Origin: Gemmatimonadota bacterium
GTDB lineage: Bacteria > Gemmatimonadota > Gemmatimonadetes > Longimicrobiales > Gaopeijiaceae
DNA: 64,000 bases
Reading direction: 5' to 3'
NCBI GenBank assembly: GCA_022823145.1
Contig: JAJDXS010000065.1
Location: forward strand, 1-64,000
Part shown: piece by piece, positions 19,198 to 27,726 of the stretch
Position numbering within the stretch: the stretch's first letter is position 1
Layout: every line of letters starts with the position of its first letter
The notes under the pieces: generated by a model
Told to the model about the DNA's origin: nothing
Database searches by the model: none
The model's input: only the letters and a program-made list of their open reading frames with translations
Translations under genes and position numbers: made by a program

Positions 19198-19236
19198 GAA
19201 GAAGCCGGCGGGGCAACCCCGCCGGCTTCTTCTTTT
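19198..19236 (+). terminator. Strong intrinsic terminator after the cold-shock gene
   Basis: GAAGAAGCCGGCGGGG (19198-19213) pairs perfectly with CCCCGCCGGCTTCTTC (19217-19232) around a CAA loop: a 16-bp stem followed by TTTT. It ends the csp transcript and may also slow transcription arriving from the converging genes on the minus strand, though that side lacks a T-run. Confidence 0.92.
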
Positions 19237-19266
19237 GCGAGGGTCGCTCGCAATAAGACTCCCCGG

Positions 19267-19764
19267 TCAGCCGCCAAAGAATGCCGCGTGCCAGCGCTCG
19301 CTGGCAGGCCCCTCCCAGCGTCCGTTCCGCAATTGTGCCAACTCCGTGATCGAGTTGTCGAAGACGACCGATGCCGGCGTGACTGTTCCAGCCCTGGCCA
19401 GCGACCGGAATTCCGGTCGCGACGCTTTCCGGATGCAATCCCGCCCGTCCCGGTACCATACGGCTTCGTTGCCCAGAAAACGTACTCCAAGCCGATCCTC
19501 CATCTCGCCCAGAACGTGCATCAGCGCGTCGATCGAACAACCTGAGGGGGACGTGGCGCTCACGTCGGCACCGATGATCAGGAATCGTCCGTAGCACCAG
19601 GCGCGCCCCGCTCGAAGCGGCGTCCCGTGGGCAGCCCATCGCGAGATGAAACCGTCAACGGCTTCGAGAAAGACCTCGGTCTCGACGCGGTCGAGTTCCC
19701 GATCCGCCCCGAAAACCCAGACGCGGGCGTCGCCCGGGAAGCCGTCCAGCGCCGGGAGCTTCAC
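19267..19764 (-). CDS. Conserved small protein with SGCSID motif, function unknown
   Basis: A 165-residue cytosolic protein with no signal peptide or membrane segment. It contains ARVWVFGADREL near the N-terminus, a W-x-x-H-G-x-P-L region, and the segment SPSGCSIDALMHVLGEMEDRLGVRF with a conserved-looking Cys-Ser-Ile-Asp. Proteins with this pattern occur in Bacteroidota and Gemmatimonadota, often carrying misleading 'ABC transporter ATPase' labels; no Walker motif is visible here. The start is GTG 19764, which overlaps the upstream PerM-type stop in GTGA, so the two are coupled. Family resemblance is from memory and the function is not known. Confidence 0.7.
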   Translation of the reverse strand: MKLPALDGFPGDARVWVFGADRELDRVETEVFLEAVDGFISRWAAHGTPLRAGRAWCYGRFLIIGADVSATSPSGCSIDALMHVLGEMEDRLGVRFLGNEAVWYRDGRDCIRKASRPEFRSLARAGTVTPASVVFDNSITELAQLRNGRWEGPASERWHAAFFGG

Positions 19765-20870
19765 GACGGGTTGACGGAGCGCACCAGCGCGTCCTCCGGA
19801 GGATTCTTGTCGATCAGCACCGCGATCCATCGCAGGTCCTTCGTGTTTTCGAGCATGATTTTGACGACCATGGTGAGCGGGACCGAGAGAAGTGCGCCAA
19901 CCGGCCCCCACAACCACCCCCAGAACACCAGGGACAGGATGACGACAAGGGTCGACATGCCGAGGCGCCGCCCCTGCAGCGTGGGTTCTATCCAGTTGCC
20001 CAGGATGAGGTTGACCGCCACGTAGCCCAGACCCACGATCGCCGCCCCCTGGATATCGATGCCCACAAACGTCGATGTCACGAGATCCACTTGCACGAGC
20101 GCGAGCGCGATGGCCGGCACGGAAGCGATGATCGATCCGATCGTCGGAACATAGTTGAGGATGAAGGCGATCAGCCCAAAGAGAACCGGCAGGTCCAGTC
20201 CCATCATCCAGGTCCACAGCCCCAGGAGCACACCGGTGCACAGGCTGACCAGGGTCTTGATGACGAGATAGCCCTGAACCTCGTCGACGATCTTGCGGTA
20301 GCGCTTGTCCGAGGCCAGCGCGTCCCCGGAAATCGCGCTCAGCTTGCGCGGGAGGACCGCGGCTTCACCCAGTGCGAACACGAGGATCAGAAAGACCAGG
20401 AACGTGCTCGAAAGGAAGGACAGTGCCAGCGTAGTCGCCCCGGTGGCAAGCGTCGTCAGGGTCGCCACGTTGAGCAAGCTGAGAATCGCCTCCCGCAACT
20501 CGCCCTCGCCGACGAAGGGCACCCACGACTCGATCTGCTGGACCCATGAATCCAGGTGGGGTCTGATCGCCTCGATCTGCAGCAGGATCTGGGTCTGAAG
20601 GGCCTGCAGCTGCTGGCTGCCCACGAGGATCAGGAGGCCGAACACTCCCGCGGCCACAAGCACCGTCATCAGAATGGCCAGGTTCAGCGGCACGCGCCTC
20701 CTGGCCAGCCAGTAGACCAGCGGCAGACAGATGACCGCGAGGAACCCCGCCAGGGCGACAGGCAGAAGGATAGGCTCTGCGAAGCGCAGGCCCTGGGTCA
20801 GGATGAACGCGGCCGCGAGGGTGATCAGGAACCGCAGGCCTGGATTCTGATCGGACTGATCTAGGACCAT
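19761..20870 (-). CDS. AI-2E family (PerM-type) membrane protein
   Basis: Integral membrane protein of 369 residues. Two hydrophobic pairs lie near the N-terminus (LRFLITLAAAFILTQGL; LPVALAGFLAVICLPLVYWL), followed by an amphipathic region of about 90 residues. A C-terminal block of helices carries the family segments GVLLGLWTWMMGLDLPVLFGLIAFILNYVPTIGSIIA and VNLILGNWIEPTLQGRRLG. Members include AI-2 exporters and Na+/H+ antiporters, so the substrate is open. ATG 20870 is chosen because the longer frame (to 20945) would run into the divergent release-factor gene. It is translationally coupled to the small SGCSID gene downstream. Confidence 0.88.
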   Translation of the reverse strand: MVLDQSDQNPGLRFLITLAAAFILTQGLRFAEPILLPVALAGFLAVICLPLVYWLARRRVPLNLAILMTVLVAAGVFGLLILVGSQQLQALQTQILLQIEAIRPHLDSWVQQIESWVPFVGEGELREAILSLLNVATLTTLATGATTLALSFLSSTFLVFLILVFALGEAAVLPRKLSAISGDALASDKRYRKIVDEVQGYLVIKTLVSLCTGVLLGLWTWMMGLDLPVLFGLIAFILNYVPTIGSIIASVPAIALALVQVDLVTSTFVGIDIQGAAIVGLGYVAVNLILGNWIEPTLQGRRLGMSTLVVILSLVFWGWLWGPVGALLSVPLTMVVKIMLENTKDLRWIAVLIDKNPPEDALVRSVNPS

Positions 20871-20907
20871 CTCGCTCGTCTCAAATGGTTTTTCGTAGCT
20901 TGAGTCT

Positions 20908-21315
20908 ATGGACAACCCGCCGTCTCGAAAACCCCCCGGTGTCATGGCCGATCGCGAACCCGAGGATACGCCCCGGCCACCGAACGACGCCGACCTCCTC
21001 GGTCAGTGCCGCGTGGACACCTTTCGCTCCGGAGGCCCGGGCGGACAGCACCGGAACAAGGTCGAGTCGGGGATCAGGCTGACGCATCTGCCGACGGGAG
21101 TCGTGGTCGTCGCACAGGGCCACCGGTCCCAACACCGCAATCGGCGGGACGCCTTGCGCCGATTGCGTGCGGAGCTGGAGCGCCGAACCAGGAGAGAAGA
21201 GCCCCGCATTCCCACCTCCGTCCCGAGGGTCCAGCGCGAGAGGCGGCTGGAGGGAAAGAAGAGGCGTGCCAGGGTCAAGCTGATGAGGAAGAAACCCGAT
21301 CCCGACGATCACTAG
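20908..21315 (+). CDS. ArfB-like stand-alone release-factor domain protein
   Basis: Protein of 135 residues with the class I release-factor catalytic domain: [19 protein letters not shown], in which GGQ is the peptidyl-tRNA hydrolysis motif, followed by HLPTGVVV and [12 protein letters not shown]. The stop-codon recognition domain is absent. A long basic C-terminal tail (about 50 residues, rich in Arg/Lys) resembles that of ArfB/YaeJ, which rescues stalled ribosomes by inserting the tail into the mRNA channel. ATG 20908 is used; ATG 20944 is also possible since the first residues are low in complexity. Divergent from the PerM-type gene with a ~37-bp gap. Confidence 0.85.
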   Translation: MDNPPSRKPPGVMADREPEDTPRPPNDADLLGQCRVDTFRSGGPGGQHRNKVESGIRLTHLPTGVVVVAQGHRSQHRNRRDALRRLRAELERRTRREEPRIPTSVPRVQRERRLEGKKRRARVKLMRKKPDPDDH

Positions 21316-21345
21316 GCGCGACGGGCGGTTGCCGGTCGCGTCGCC

Positions 21346-22116
21346 TCAGCAGACGATCGGGAGCAGGGGGCGTTGCCGGACCGCCGTGCCCTCCACGTAG
21401 GTGTTGGTGTACACGCGAATCTGTCCGCATCCCCGGATGACCTCCACCCGGTAGATCGCGGTCGTAGGCAGCGAAGCCAGCTCCTCCACCCCCCCGAAGG
21501 CCGGCGCGTCGTCGATGTAGATGCGGGGGCGCTGCGCCATCGTGCCACGGGTGCGAATGCAATTGAGGCGCTGGCCGAAGATGCTGGTCCCGGAGTTGTC
21601 CTGGAAGCACGGAACGAACTCGAACGCCGGCTGGCTGTGGAGGTATTCGGCGACGTTCAGGTCCGGCGCCGACTTCAGTTCAGGCTCGCTCCATGTGTTG
21701 GTGACATACGGCAGTTCCCGCAGCCGGGTCTCCAGCCGGTCCACATAGACCTCGAGCCCCTCGAGCACCACGGGTTTGGGGATCAGTACGACTTCCGTGA
21801 ACTGCCCGTCCCGGATGTCCAGCACCTGGTAGAGATCCGCGTAGCCGATGCGCGTGACCGAAACCTGACTTGGGCCGGGTGGTACACCCGCGATCCTGAA
21901 CCGGCCATCGGCGCCGGTGATCCCGACGATCCTCGATCCGTCCGGGCGCAAGGTCTCGGTGAGCTGCACGACGGCACCCTCGACCGGCTCGCCCCAATAC
22001 GTGTCGATCACCTGACCTGCGAAGGTTGCTTCGGCGCCCGCCTGGGCCCTGGCCTCCGCGGCCGGGAAGATCGCCGCCAGAATCGCGAACCGGGAGACGA
22101 GGAGCCTGTACGACAC
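21346..22116 (-). CDS. Exported CarboxypepD_reg domain protein with plug-like C-terminus, no barrel
   Basis: Exported protein of 256 residues with a signal peptide (LVSRFAILAAIFPAAEARAQ). Residues ~30-110 form a carboxypeptidase-regulatory-like beta-sandwich (TYWGEPVEGAVVQL, GADGRFRIAGVPPGP). The C-terminal ~120 residues resemble a TonB-receptor plug (PRIYIDDAPAFGGVEEL, IYRVEVIRGCGQIRVYT). No beta-barrel follows, and four cysteines could form disulfides. The stop is a real TGA, so it is not a broken receptor. Its role may be as a surface-anchored or periplasmic partner of a transporter. It is preceded by a peroxiredoxin gene 7 bp upstream, and a similar protein lies at 22670-23701. Confidence 0.75.
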   Translation of the reverse strand: MSYRLLVSRFAILAAIFPAAEARAQAGAEATFAGQVIDTYWGEPVEGAVVQLTETLRPDGSRIVGITGADGRFRIAGVPPGPSQVSVTRIGYADLYQVLDIRDGQFTEVVLIPKPVVLEGLEVYVDRLETRLRELPYVTNTWSEPELKSAPDLNVAEYLHSQPAFEFVPCFQDNSGTSIFGQRLNCIRTRGTMAQRPRIYIDDAPAFGGVEELASLPTTAIYRVEVIRGCGQIRVYTNTYVEGTAVRQRPLLPIVC

Positions 22117-22123
22117 GGCAGGA

Positions 22124-22597
22124 TCAGCCCAGGGACCGAACCGCCCCGACGACTTCGTCGAAGGGGGGAAGCACTCCCGGGTTGTCGCTCACCCAGGTGT
22201 ACGCTATGCGGCCATCGCCGTCCACCACGAAGACCGACCGCTTCGCAACGCCATGCAGTCCGAAGAAGTCCTCCTGAAGCACCCCGAACGCCTTTGCGGC
22301 CTCCTTGTTGAAGTCCGACAGTATGGGGAACGGGACATCCATTTCCTTGCGCCACTGCTGGTTCGAGAAGGGCGAGTCGATGCTGATCGCGTACACTCCG
22401 GCGCCGAGCCCGCCCCATTGATTCCAGTTCTCGCCGATGTGGCACAGTTCCTCGGTGCACGTGCCGCTGAAGGCGAGCGGTACGAACATCAGCACGAGCG
22501 GCTGCCCGCGGTGCCCGGAAAGAGTTACGGGGTCCTTGCCGAATACGTCGAGCAGAGAGAAATCCGGCGCTTCGTTTCCAACTTGAATGTGGCTCAA
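22124..22597 (-). CDS. Peroxiredoxin, AhpE/AhpC-TSA type
   Basis: Thiol peroxidase of 157 residues that would reduce hydroperoxides. The thioredoxin fold opens with VGNEAPDFSLLD. The active-site region is FVPLAFSGTCTEELC, with the peroxidatic Cys in the SGTC position and a second Cys five residues later. Further signatures are SIDSPFSNQQWRKE and VPFPILSDF. The length and the PLAF-S/T-G-x-C motif match the AhpE group. No signal peptide is seen, so it should be cytosolic. The CarboxypepD_reg gene starts 7 bp downstream, so the two are probably co-transcribed. Confidence 0.92.
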   Translation of the reverse strand: MSHIQVGNEAPDFSLLDVFGKDPVTLSGHRGQPLVLMFVPLAFSGTCTEELCHIGENWNQWGGLGAGVYAISIDSPFSNQQWRKEMDVPFPILSDFNKEAAKAFGVLQEDFFGLHGVAKRSVFVVDGDGRIAYTWVSDNPGVLPPFDEVVGAVRSLG

Positions 22598-22669
22598 GGT
22601 AGTCGCTCCCTCGTCTGTGGTATTGTCCCTCTGGAATGCAAAACTAACACCCCGCGCGGCGGCGCGATT

Positions 22670-23701
22670 CTAGTTGCCGCGTACCGCCTGCCTGGTCCAG
22701 ATCAGGGCGGATCCACAGCCGCCGTTGTATCTGCCCCGGAACTCCGGAGGTGTTCGCGCACCCCAGTAGACCTCGGCCACCTCGACCCATTCCGGCGGGA
22801 TGTGGTCGATATTGACCGTTCCTTCCATGTCCACGTTCCACTCGACCCCGTCGACGAAGATCGCGAGTTCGCAGTCCCGGACCTGGAGGAACGCCCGGTC
22901 AGTGGTTGGGCGGTTGATCCGGAGGCCCGGCAGTCGGGCGAACGCATCAGAGATGCGCGGGGACCCCTGCTCTTCGATCGTCCGTCGGGTAAGCAGCCGC
23001 ATCACGATCCCGTCGTCCAGGCGGCGATAGTAGCCGCGGGCTTCCAGAAAGCGCGAGCGCACTTCGACAGTCAGGGGCCGCAGCGCGACCGCCTCGACGG
23101 TCATCGCCACCTCGACCACCGTCGTACGGTCGGGGTGCAGTGCAATCGGTTCCTCACGCGTTGCGTAACCGATCCGTTCGACCGTCAGGCGCGTGAGGTC
23201 GGACTCCAGGTCCGCGAACTCCACGCGTCCGCCGGCGTTCGTAAACGCCCGCCGCCCATCGAGGACCGCCACCATCGCTCCCTCGACCGGCGCGCCGGAA
23301 TCCGAATCCACGACCCTGACCAGAAGCCTCGCGGAAGTAGCGAGGGGGTTACCTGATTCCCCCTTGCGCATCATGAGGTTGAAACTCCCCGGCCGCAGCA
23401 CCCTGAATCCGCCCTGCAACGTGACGTAGCCGGACCTTCGGATCGTCATGGTGTAGTTGCCGGTGGGCGCCGCGAAGGTCACTCTCCCGTCCGCCCCCGT
23501 CACGTAGCGATGCACCAGGCCGGACAACTCGAGCACGGCGCCCTCCAGGTCGGACTCGGTATCCACGTCCTGGATGTGCCCGGTGATCGTCACGGTGTCC
23601 GCTTGCTGCGCCTCCAAATCAGGCGGGGCCCAGGGGCAGAAACCGGCCAGGACGGCTGCCGCTCCCAGCACCGCAATCGGTGATGACTTGTGCGCGTGCA
23701 T
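22670..23701 (-). CDS. Exported protein with two CarboxypepD_reg domains and a plug-like C-terminus
   Basis: Exported protein of 343 residues with a signal peptide (MHAHKSSPIAVLGAAAVLAG... EAQQ). Two successive regulatory-like beta-sandwich domains are visible, at ~40-120 (DVDTESDLEGAVLELSG) and ~125-205 (DSDSGAPVEGAMVAVLDG, ERIGYATRE). A plug-like module then ends the protein (ISDAFARLPGLRINR, LAIFVDGVEW, PPEWVEVAEVYWGA). No barrel follows. It has the same design as the protein at 21346-22116 but with an added domain. The ATG at 23701 sits 5 bases after TACTAT on the same strand, which suggests a leaderless or nearly leaderless transcript. Function unknown. Confidence 0.75.
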   Translation of the reverse strand: MHAHKSSPIAVLGAAAVLAGFCPWAPPDLEAQQADTVTITGHIQDVDTESDLEGAVLELSGLVHRYVTGADGRVTFAAPTGNYTMTIRRSGYVTLQGGFRVLRPGSFNLMMRKGESGNPLATSARLLVRVVDSDSGAPVEGAMVAVLDGRRAFTNAGGRVEFADLESDLTRLTVERIGYATREEPIALHPDRTTVVEVAMTVEAVALRPLTVEVRSRFLEARGYYRRLDDGIVMRLLTRRTIEEQGSPRISDAFARLPGLRINRPTTDRAFLQVRDCELAIFVDGVEWNVDMEGTVNIDHIPPEWVEVAEVYWGARTPPEFRGRYNGGCGSALIWTRQAVRGN

Positions 23702-23839
23702 TGACTATAGTAATTGGATGTGTTCCGTGTTCCGCCACATTGTATGTTGCCGGGCACGGCACGCAGGGACAAGGGTTGGAGCCGTTCCGCGTCCGTTCCG
23801 ACTGGCCGAACGCCTACCCGCCACCATACCTTGGGAGCC
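23702..23839. promoter_or_regulatory. Divergent promoter region with four GTTCCG repeats
   Basis: GTTCCG occurs at 23722, 23729, 23784 and 23795, the first two as a tandem GTGTTCC-type repeat. On the minus strand TACTAT ends 5 bases before the ATG at 23701. The plus-strand start at 23840 has TTGGGAGCC before it. The repeats may be regulator sites, but chance in GC-rich DNA is possible. Confidence 0.3.
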
Positions 23840-26284
23840 ATGAACAGGTATTCACTTGCGCTGCTGGCTGCGGGCACCTTGGGTCTTGCCGTGGCCGATC
23901 CTGCCGGGGAGCAGCACTACGCCGGCGACACGTCGACCGTTGTATCGCCGACGTCTCTTGACCGCACGTCACCGGACGCGGAGGTCGCAAACGAGATCGT
24001 CGCGGAGTACTGCGTTCGCTGTCACAGTGAACGGCGGCAGGTGGGTGGTCTCGTGCTCGAGGGCTTCGACATCGCCGAGGCAGCCGAGCGCGGCCCGACG
24101 GTGGAGAAGATGATCCGGAAGCTGAGGGCGGGAATGATGCCGCCGCAGAGCGTGCGACGTCCCGAGCCGGAGATGATCGCGGCCATGGCCACAGAGCTCG
24201 AGACCGCAATGGACGAGCTCGCGGCGAGTGATCCGAACCCCGGCAAGCGCACATTCCAGCGTCTCAACCGCGCCGAGTACGCACGCGCCGTCAAGGATCT
24301 GCTGGGCGTGGACATCGATGTGAGTTCCTTCCTGCCGCTCGACACCAAGAGCGCGAATTTCGACAACATCGCCGATGTACAGATGCCTTCTGCCACCGTG
24401 GTGGAGGGTTATCTGCGCGCGGCCGGACAGATCAGCCGATCCGCGCTCGGCGACCCGGACGTCGAGACCTCTTCGACCATCTACCGGATTCCCCGCGTAG
24501 CCTCCCAGAAGGATCGCGTGGAAGGCGCGCCCATCGGGACGAGGGGCGGACTGTCAGTCCTTCACAACTTCCCGGCCGACGGCACCTACGTCTTCCACAT
24601 CATGCCCTACGCGGCCGTAGAGGGAGAGGTGTTCGGCCGGACGTTCGGAACCGAACAGATCGAGGTCTCGATCGACGGAGCGAGGGTGGCGTTGCTGACG
24701 ATCGACCGCTGGATGTCCGAGTCCGAGCCCACCGGCCTGAACATCCGGACCGATTCGATCTACGTCACGGCGGGCCAGAAGAGGGTGTCGGTCGCCTTCA
24801 TTCGGCAGTTCGAGGGCGTGGTGGACGACCTGATTCGGCCGATCGACCATACCCTCGCCGACGGGCAGATCGGGATCGGACTCGGAGTGACGACGCAACA
24901 GCACCTGCAGCGGCTTACCGTTCTGGGGCCTTTCGGCGTGACGGGTGTGTCCGACACACCGGCGCGGCAGGCGGTCTTCACCTGTCGACCCACATCGCCC
25001 GAAGAGGAAGGGCCCTGCGCACGCGAGATCGTCGCCCGGCTCGCCACCCGGGCCTACCGCCGGCCGGCGGTCGACCGCGATGTCGACGGCCTGATGACCT
25101 TCTATGAGCAGGGCGCAACCGACGGCGGCTTCGAAAAGGGCATCCGCACCGCGTTGCAGGCGATCCTGGCGAGCCCGCACTTCATCTTCCGGCTCGAGCA
25201 GAGGCCGTCCGAGGTCGGGGCCGACGGCTTGTACGGGATCGACGACTTCGATCTCGCGTCGCGGCTTTCGTTCTTCCTGTGGGGCGCGCCCCCCGACGAT
25301 GAACTCCTGGAGGCCGCCCGCGCCGGTTCGCTCTCCGATGCGGCCGAGCTGGACCGACAGGCGCGGCGCATGCTCGCCGACCCCCGCTCCGAGGCGCTGG
25401 CCACACGCTTCGCCGCGCAGTGGCTCCGACTGCAGGACATCGAGGACATCCACCCGGACGCGTTGACCTTCCCGTATTTCGATCAGACCCTGGCCGACGC
25501 CATGGTGCGGGAGACGGAACTGTTCTTTTCCCATCTGGTGGAAGAAGACCGCCCGGTTCTGGATCTCCTGACGGCGGACTACACCTTCGTGAACGAGCGG
25601 CTGGCCCGACACTACGGGATGACCGGAGTTCTGGGCCCGGAGTTCGCCAGGGTCACCTATCCGACCGAGCATCGCCGCGGCCTGCTCGGGCACGGCAGCG
25701 TGCTCACGCTTACCTCGCACCCCGACCGTACCTCACCGGTTCTGCGCGGAAAGTGGGTGCTCGAGGTCCTGCTGGGCGCTCCTCCGCCCCCGCCCCCGCC
25801 GGATATCCCCGCCTTTGAGGAGACCGCCGCCGCCGAAGAGGGGCGCTTTTTCACTGTCCGGGAGCGCATGGAGGAGCACCGGGCGAACCCTGCCTGCAGC
25901 TCGTGCCACAATGTCATTGATCCGCTCGGTCTGGCGCTCGAGAACTTCGACGTGACCGGCGGCTGGCGGATCCGGGACGAGGGCAACCCGGTGGACCCCG
26001 TGGGCACGATGTACGACGGCACTGAACTTGCCGGTCCGACCGATCTGCGCACGGCGCTGACGGGCCTGTCCGATGTCGTCGTGAGCACCTTCGCGGAGAA
26101 CCTGATGGCCTATGCGCTGGGCCGTCGGGTGGAGTATTACGACATGCCGACGATCCGGGCGATCGTCCGGGCGGCGGCGGAAGACGACTACCGCGTATCC
26201 AACTTTATCCTGGGCGTCGTGAACAGCATGCCGTTCCGCATGGCGCGCGCCGGCACGGTGGCCGAGGAAGAAGCCGAATTCTAA
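23840..26284 (+). CDS. Secreted c-type-heme protein of the DUF1587/1595/1592/1588/1585 family
   Basis: Exported protein of 814 residues. After a short signal region (MNRYSLALLAAGTLGLAVA) comes a heme-binding C58-V-R-C61-H62 in a Planctomycete-type cytochrome segment with GGLVLEGFD and KLRAGMMPP. The order of family segments is then DUF1587 (RLNRAEYARAVKDLLG), DUF1595, DUF1592 (LASRLSFFLWGAPPDDELL), DUF1588 (HRRGLLGHGSVLTLTSHPDRTSPV) and DUF1585. A second CxxCH (C686SSC689H690) lies in NPACSSCHNVIDPLGLALENFD. The ATG at 23840 is chosen because it starts the signal peptide. These proteins pair with DUF1552 proteins, as here 43 bp downstream; the pair's biochemical role is not established. Confidence 0.9.
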   Translation: MNRYSLALLAAGTLGLAVADPAGEQHYAGDTSTVVSPTSLDRTSPDAEVANEIVAEYCVRCHSERRQVGGLVLEGFDIAEAAERGPTVEKMIRKLRAGMMPPQSVRRPEPEMIAAMATELETAMDELAASDPNPGKRTFQRLNRAEYARAVKDLLGVDIDVSSFLPLDTKSANFDNIADVQMPSATVVEGYLRAAGQISRSALGDPDVETSSTIYRIPRVASQKDRVEGAPIGTRGGLSVLHNFPADGTYVFHIMPYAAVEGEVFGRTFGTEQIEVSIDGARVALLTIDRWMSESEPTGLNIRTDSIYVTAGQKRVSVAFIRQFEGVVDDLIRPIDHTLADGQIGIGLGVTTQQHLQRLTVLGPFGVTGVSDTPARQAVFTCRPTSPEEEGPCAREIVARLATRAYRRPAVDRDVDGLMTFYEQGATDGGFEKGIRTALQAILASPHFIFRLEQRPSEVGADGLYGIDDFDLASRLSFFLWGAPPDDELLEAARAGSLSDAAELDRQARRMLADPRSEALATRFAAQWLRLQDIEDIHPDALTFPYFDQTLADAMVRETELFFSHLVEEDRPVLDLLTADYTFVNERLARHYGMTGVLGPEFARVTYPTEHRRGLLGHGSVLTLTSHPDRTSPVLRGKWVLEVLLGAPPPPPPPDIPAFEETAAAEEGRFFTVRERMEEHRANPACSSCHNVIDPLGLALENFDVTGGWRIRDEGNPVDPVGTMYDGTELAGPTDLRTALTGLSDVVVSTFAENLMAYALGRRVEYYDMPTIRAIVRAAAEDDYRVSNFILGVVNSMPFRMARAGTVAEEEAEF

Positions 26285-26326
26285 CGGAGCAGAGTTGCAA
26301 CACACCCACGACCGAGGTCTGAACAG

Positions 26327-27715
26327 ATGCAATACCTGACTGGCAAGCACATTTCGCGGCGAGCAATGCTCAAGGGCGCCAGCGCCGCCATCGGCCTCCC
26401 CCTGCTGGACGCCATGATCCCGGCCGGGCGAGCGTGGGCGGCGACGGAGGCCGGAAGGGCGGCCGGCCGCACGAGGGTGGTTTGTATCGAACAGGTGCAT
26501 GGTGCCGCCGGCTGCAACGACTGGGGCCGGTCGCAGAACCTGTGGTCGCCGGCGGAAACGGGCCGTGACTTCGACCTGACGCCCAGCAACCTGCGGCCGC
26601 TGGAACCGTTCAGGAAGTACCTGACGATCGTAAGCGACACGGACGCGCGGATGGCCGACGCGTACGCGCCCGCCGAGATAGGTGGAGACCATTTCCGGAC
26701 CAGCGCGGTCTTTCTCACCCAGGCCCATCCGAAACAGACCGAGGGTTCCGACGTTCGTGTGGGAACTTCCTTCGACCAGCTGTATGTACAGCGTTTCGGC
26801 CAGGACACCCCCATCCCGTCGCTGCAGTTGTCCATCGAGAACGTCGACCAGGCCGGAGGTTGCGCGTACGGATACGCGTGCGTTTACACGGACACGATCA
26901 GCTGGGCCTCGCCGAGCGACCCGCTTCCGATGATCCGCGATCCGCGAGCGGTCTTTGAGCAGTTGTTCGGGGCCGGCGGAACGCCCGAGCAGCGCGCCGA
27001 GCGCCTGACTACCGACCGCAGCATCCTCGACTGGGTGATGGGCGAGATGTCGACGGTGCGTCGCAAGCTCGACCCGATCGATGTCCAACGCCTCGATCAG
27101 TATGCAAACAACATTCGCGAGCTCGAACAGCGGATCCAGCGCATTGAGGCACAAAACTCCAGCGGCGAGGAGCGGGCGATTCCGGAGGCTCCGGTGGGTG
27201 TCCCGGATTCGTTCGAAGAGCACGTGAAGCTGATGTTCGACCTTCAGGTCCTCGCCTTCCAGTCCGACACGACGAGGGTCTTCTCCTTCAAGCTTGGGCG
27301 CGACGCGTCGCCCAGGGTCTACCCGGAGTCCGGAGTGGATGCGCCCTTCCATGCGTCATCACACCACGGAGGCCGTGAAGATCGGGTGATCCAGTTCGGC
27401 AAGATCAACGAGTATCATGTGTCGATGGTGCCCTACTTCCTGGAGAAGCTGCAGGCGGTGACCGAGGGAGATGCCACACTTCTCGACAAGACGCTGCTCA
27501 TGTACGGCTCGGCGATGGCCGACAGCAACCTCCACAATCACACGCGTTGCCCGCTCTTCCTGGCTGGCGGCGCGAACGGCATCCTGGAGGGCGAACAGCA
27601 CATCCGGGCGCAACCCGGCACGCCGATGGCCAACGTGATGCTGAGCCTGCTGCACAAACTTGGAGCCGACGACATCAAGAGTTTCGGAAACAGCACGGGC
27701 CACTTCGCCATCTAG
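26327..27715 (+). CDS. DUF1552 family exported protein (Tat-type signal)
   Basis: Protein of 462 residues starting with HISRRAMLKGASAAIGLPLLDAM, which has the twin-arginine S-R-R pattern expected of folded export. The mature part carries the DUF1552 pattern: an alkaline-phosphatase/sulfatase-like layout with the SDTDARMADAYAPAEIGGDHFRTS region and C-terminal HASSHHGG, YGSAMADSNLHNH and FGNSTGHFAI. Its partner is the DUF1592 protein upstream. The next gene starts 11 bp downstream. The family is common in Planctomycetota and in Acidobacteriota/Gemmatimonadota and remains without a proven reaction. Confidence 0.9.
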   Translation: MQYLTGKHISRRAMLKGASAAIGLPLLDAMIPAGRAWAATEAGRAAGRTRVVCIEQVHGAAGCNDWGRSQNLWSPAETGRDFDLTPSNLRPLEPFRKYLTIVSDTDARMADAYAPAEIGGDHFRTSAVFLTQAHPKQTEGSDVRVGTSFDQLYVQRFGQDTPIPSLQLSIENVDQAGGCAYGYACVYTDTISWASPSDPLPMIRDPRAVFEQLFGAGGTPEQRAERLTTDRSILDWVMGEMSTVRRKLDPIDVQRLDQYANNIRELEQRIQRIEAQNSSGEERAIPEAPVGVPDSFEEHVKLMFDLQVLAFQSDTTRVFSFKLGRDASPRVYPESGVDAPFHASSHHGGREDRVIQFGKINEYHVSMVPYFLEKLQAVTEGDATLLDKTLLMYGSAMADSNLHNHTRCPLFLAGGANGILEGEQHIRAQPGTPMANVMLSLLHKLGADDIKSFGNSTGHFAI

Positions 27716-27726
27716 GAGGTGCGACG

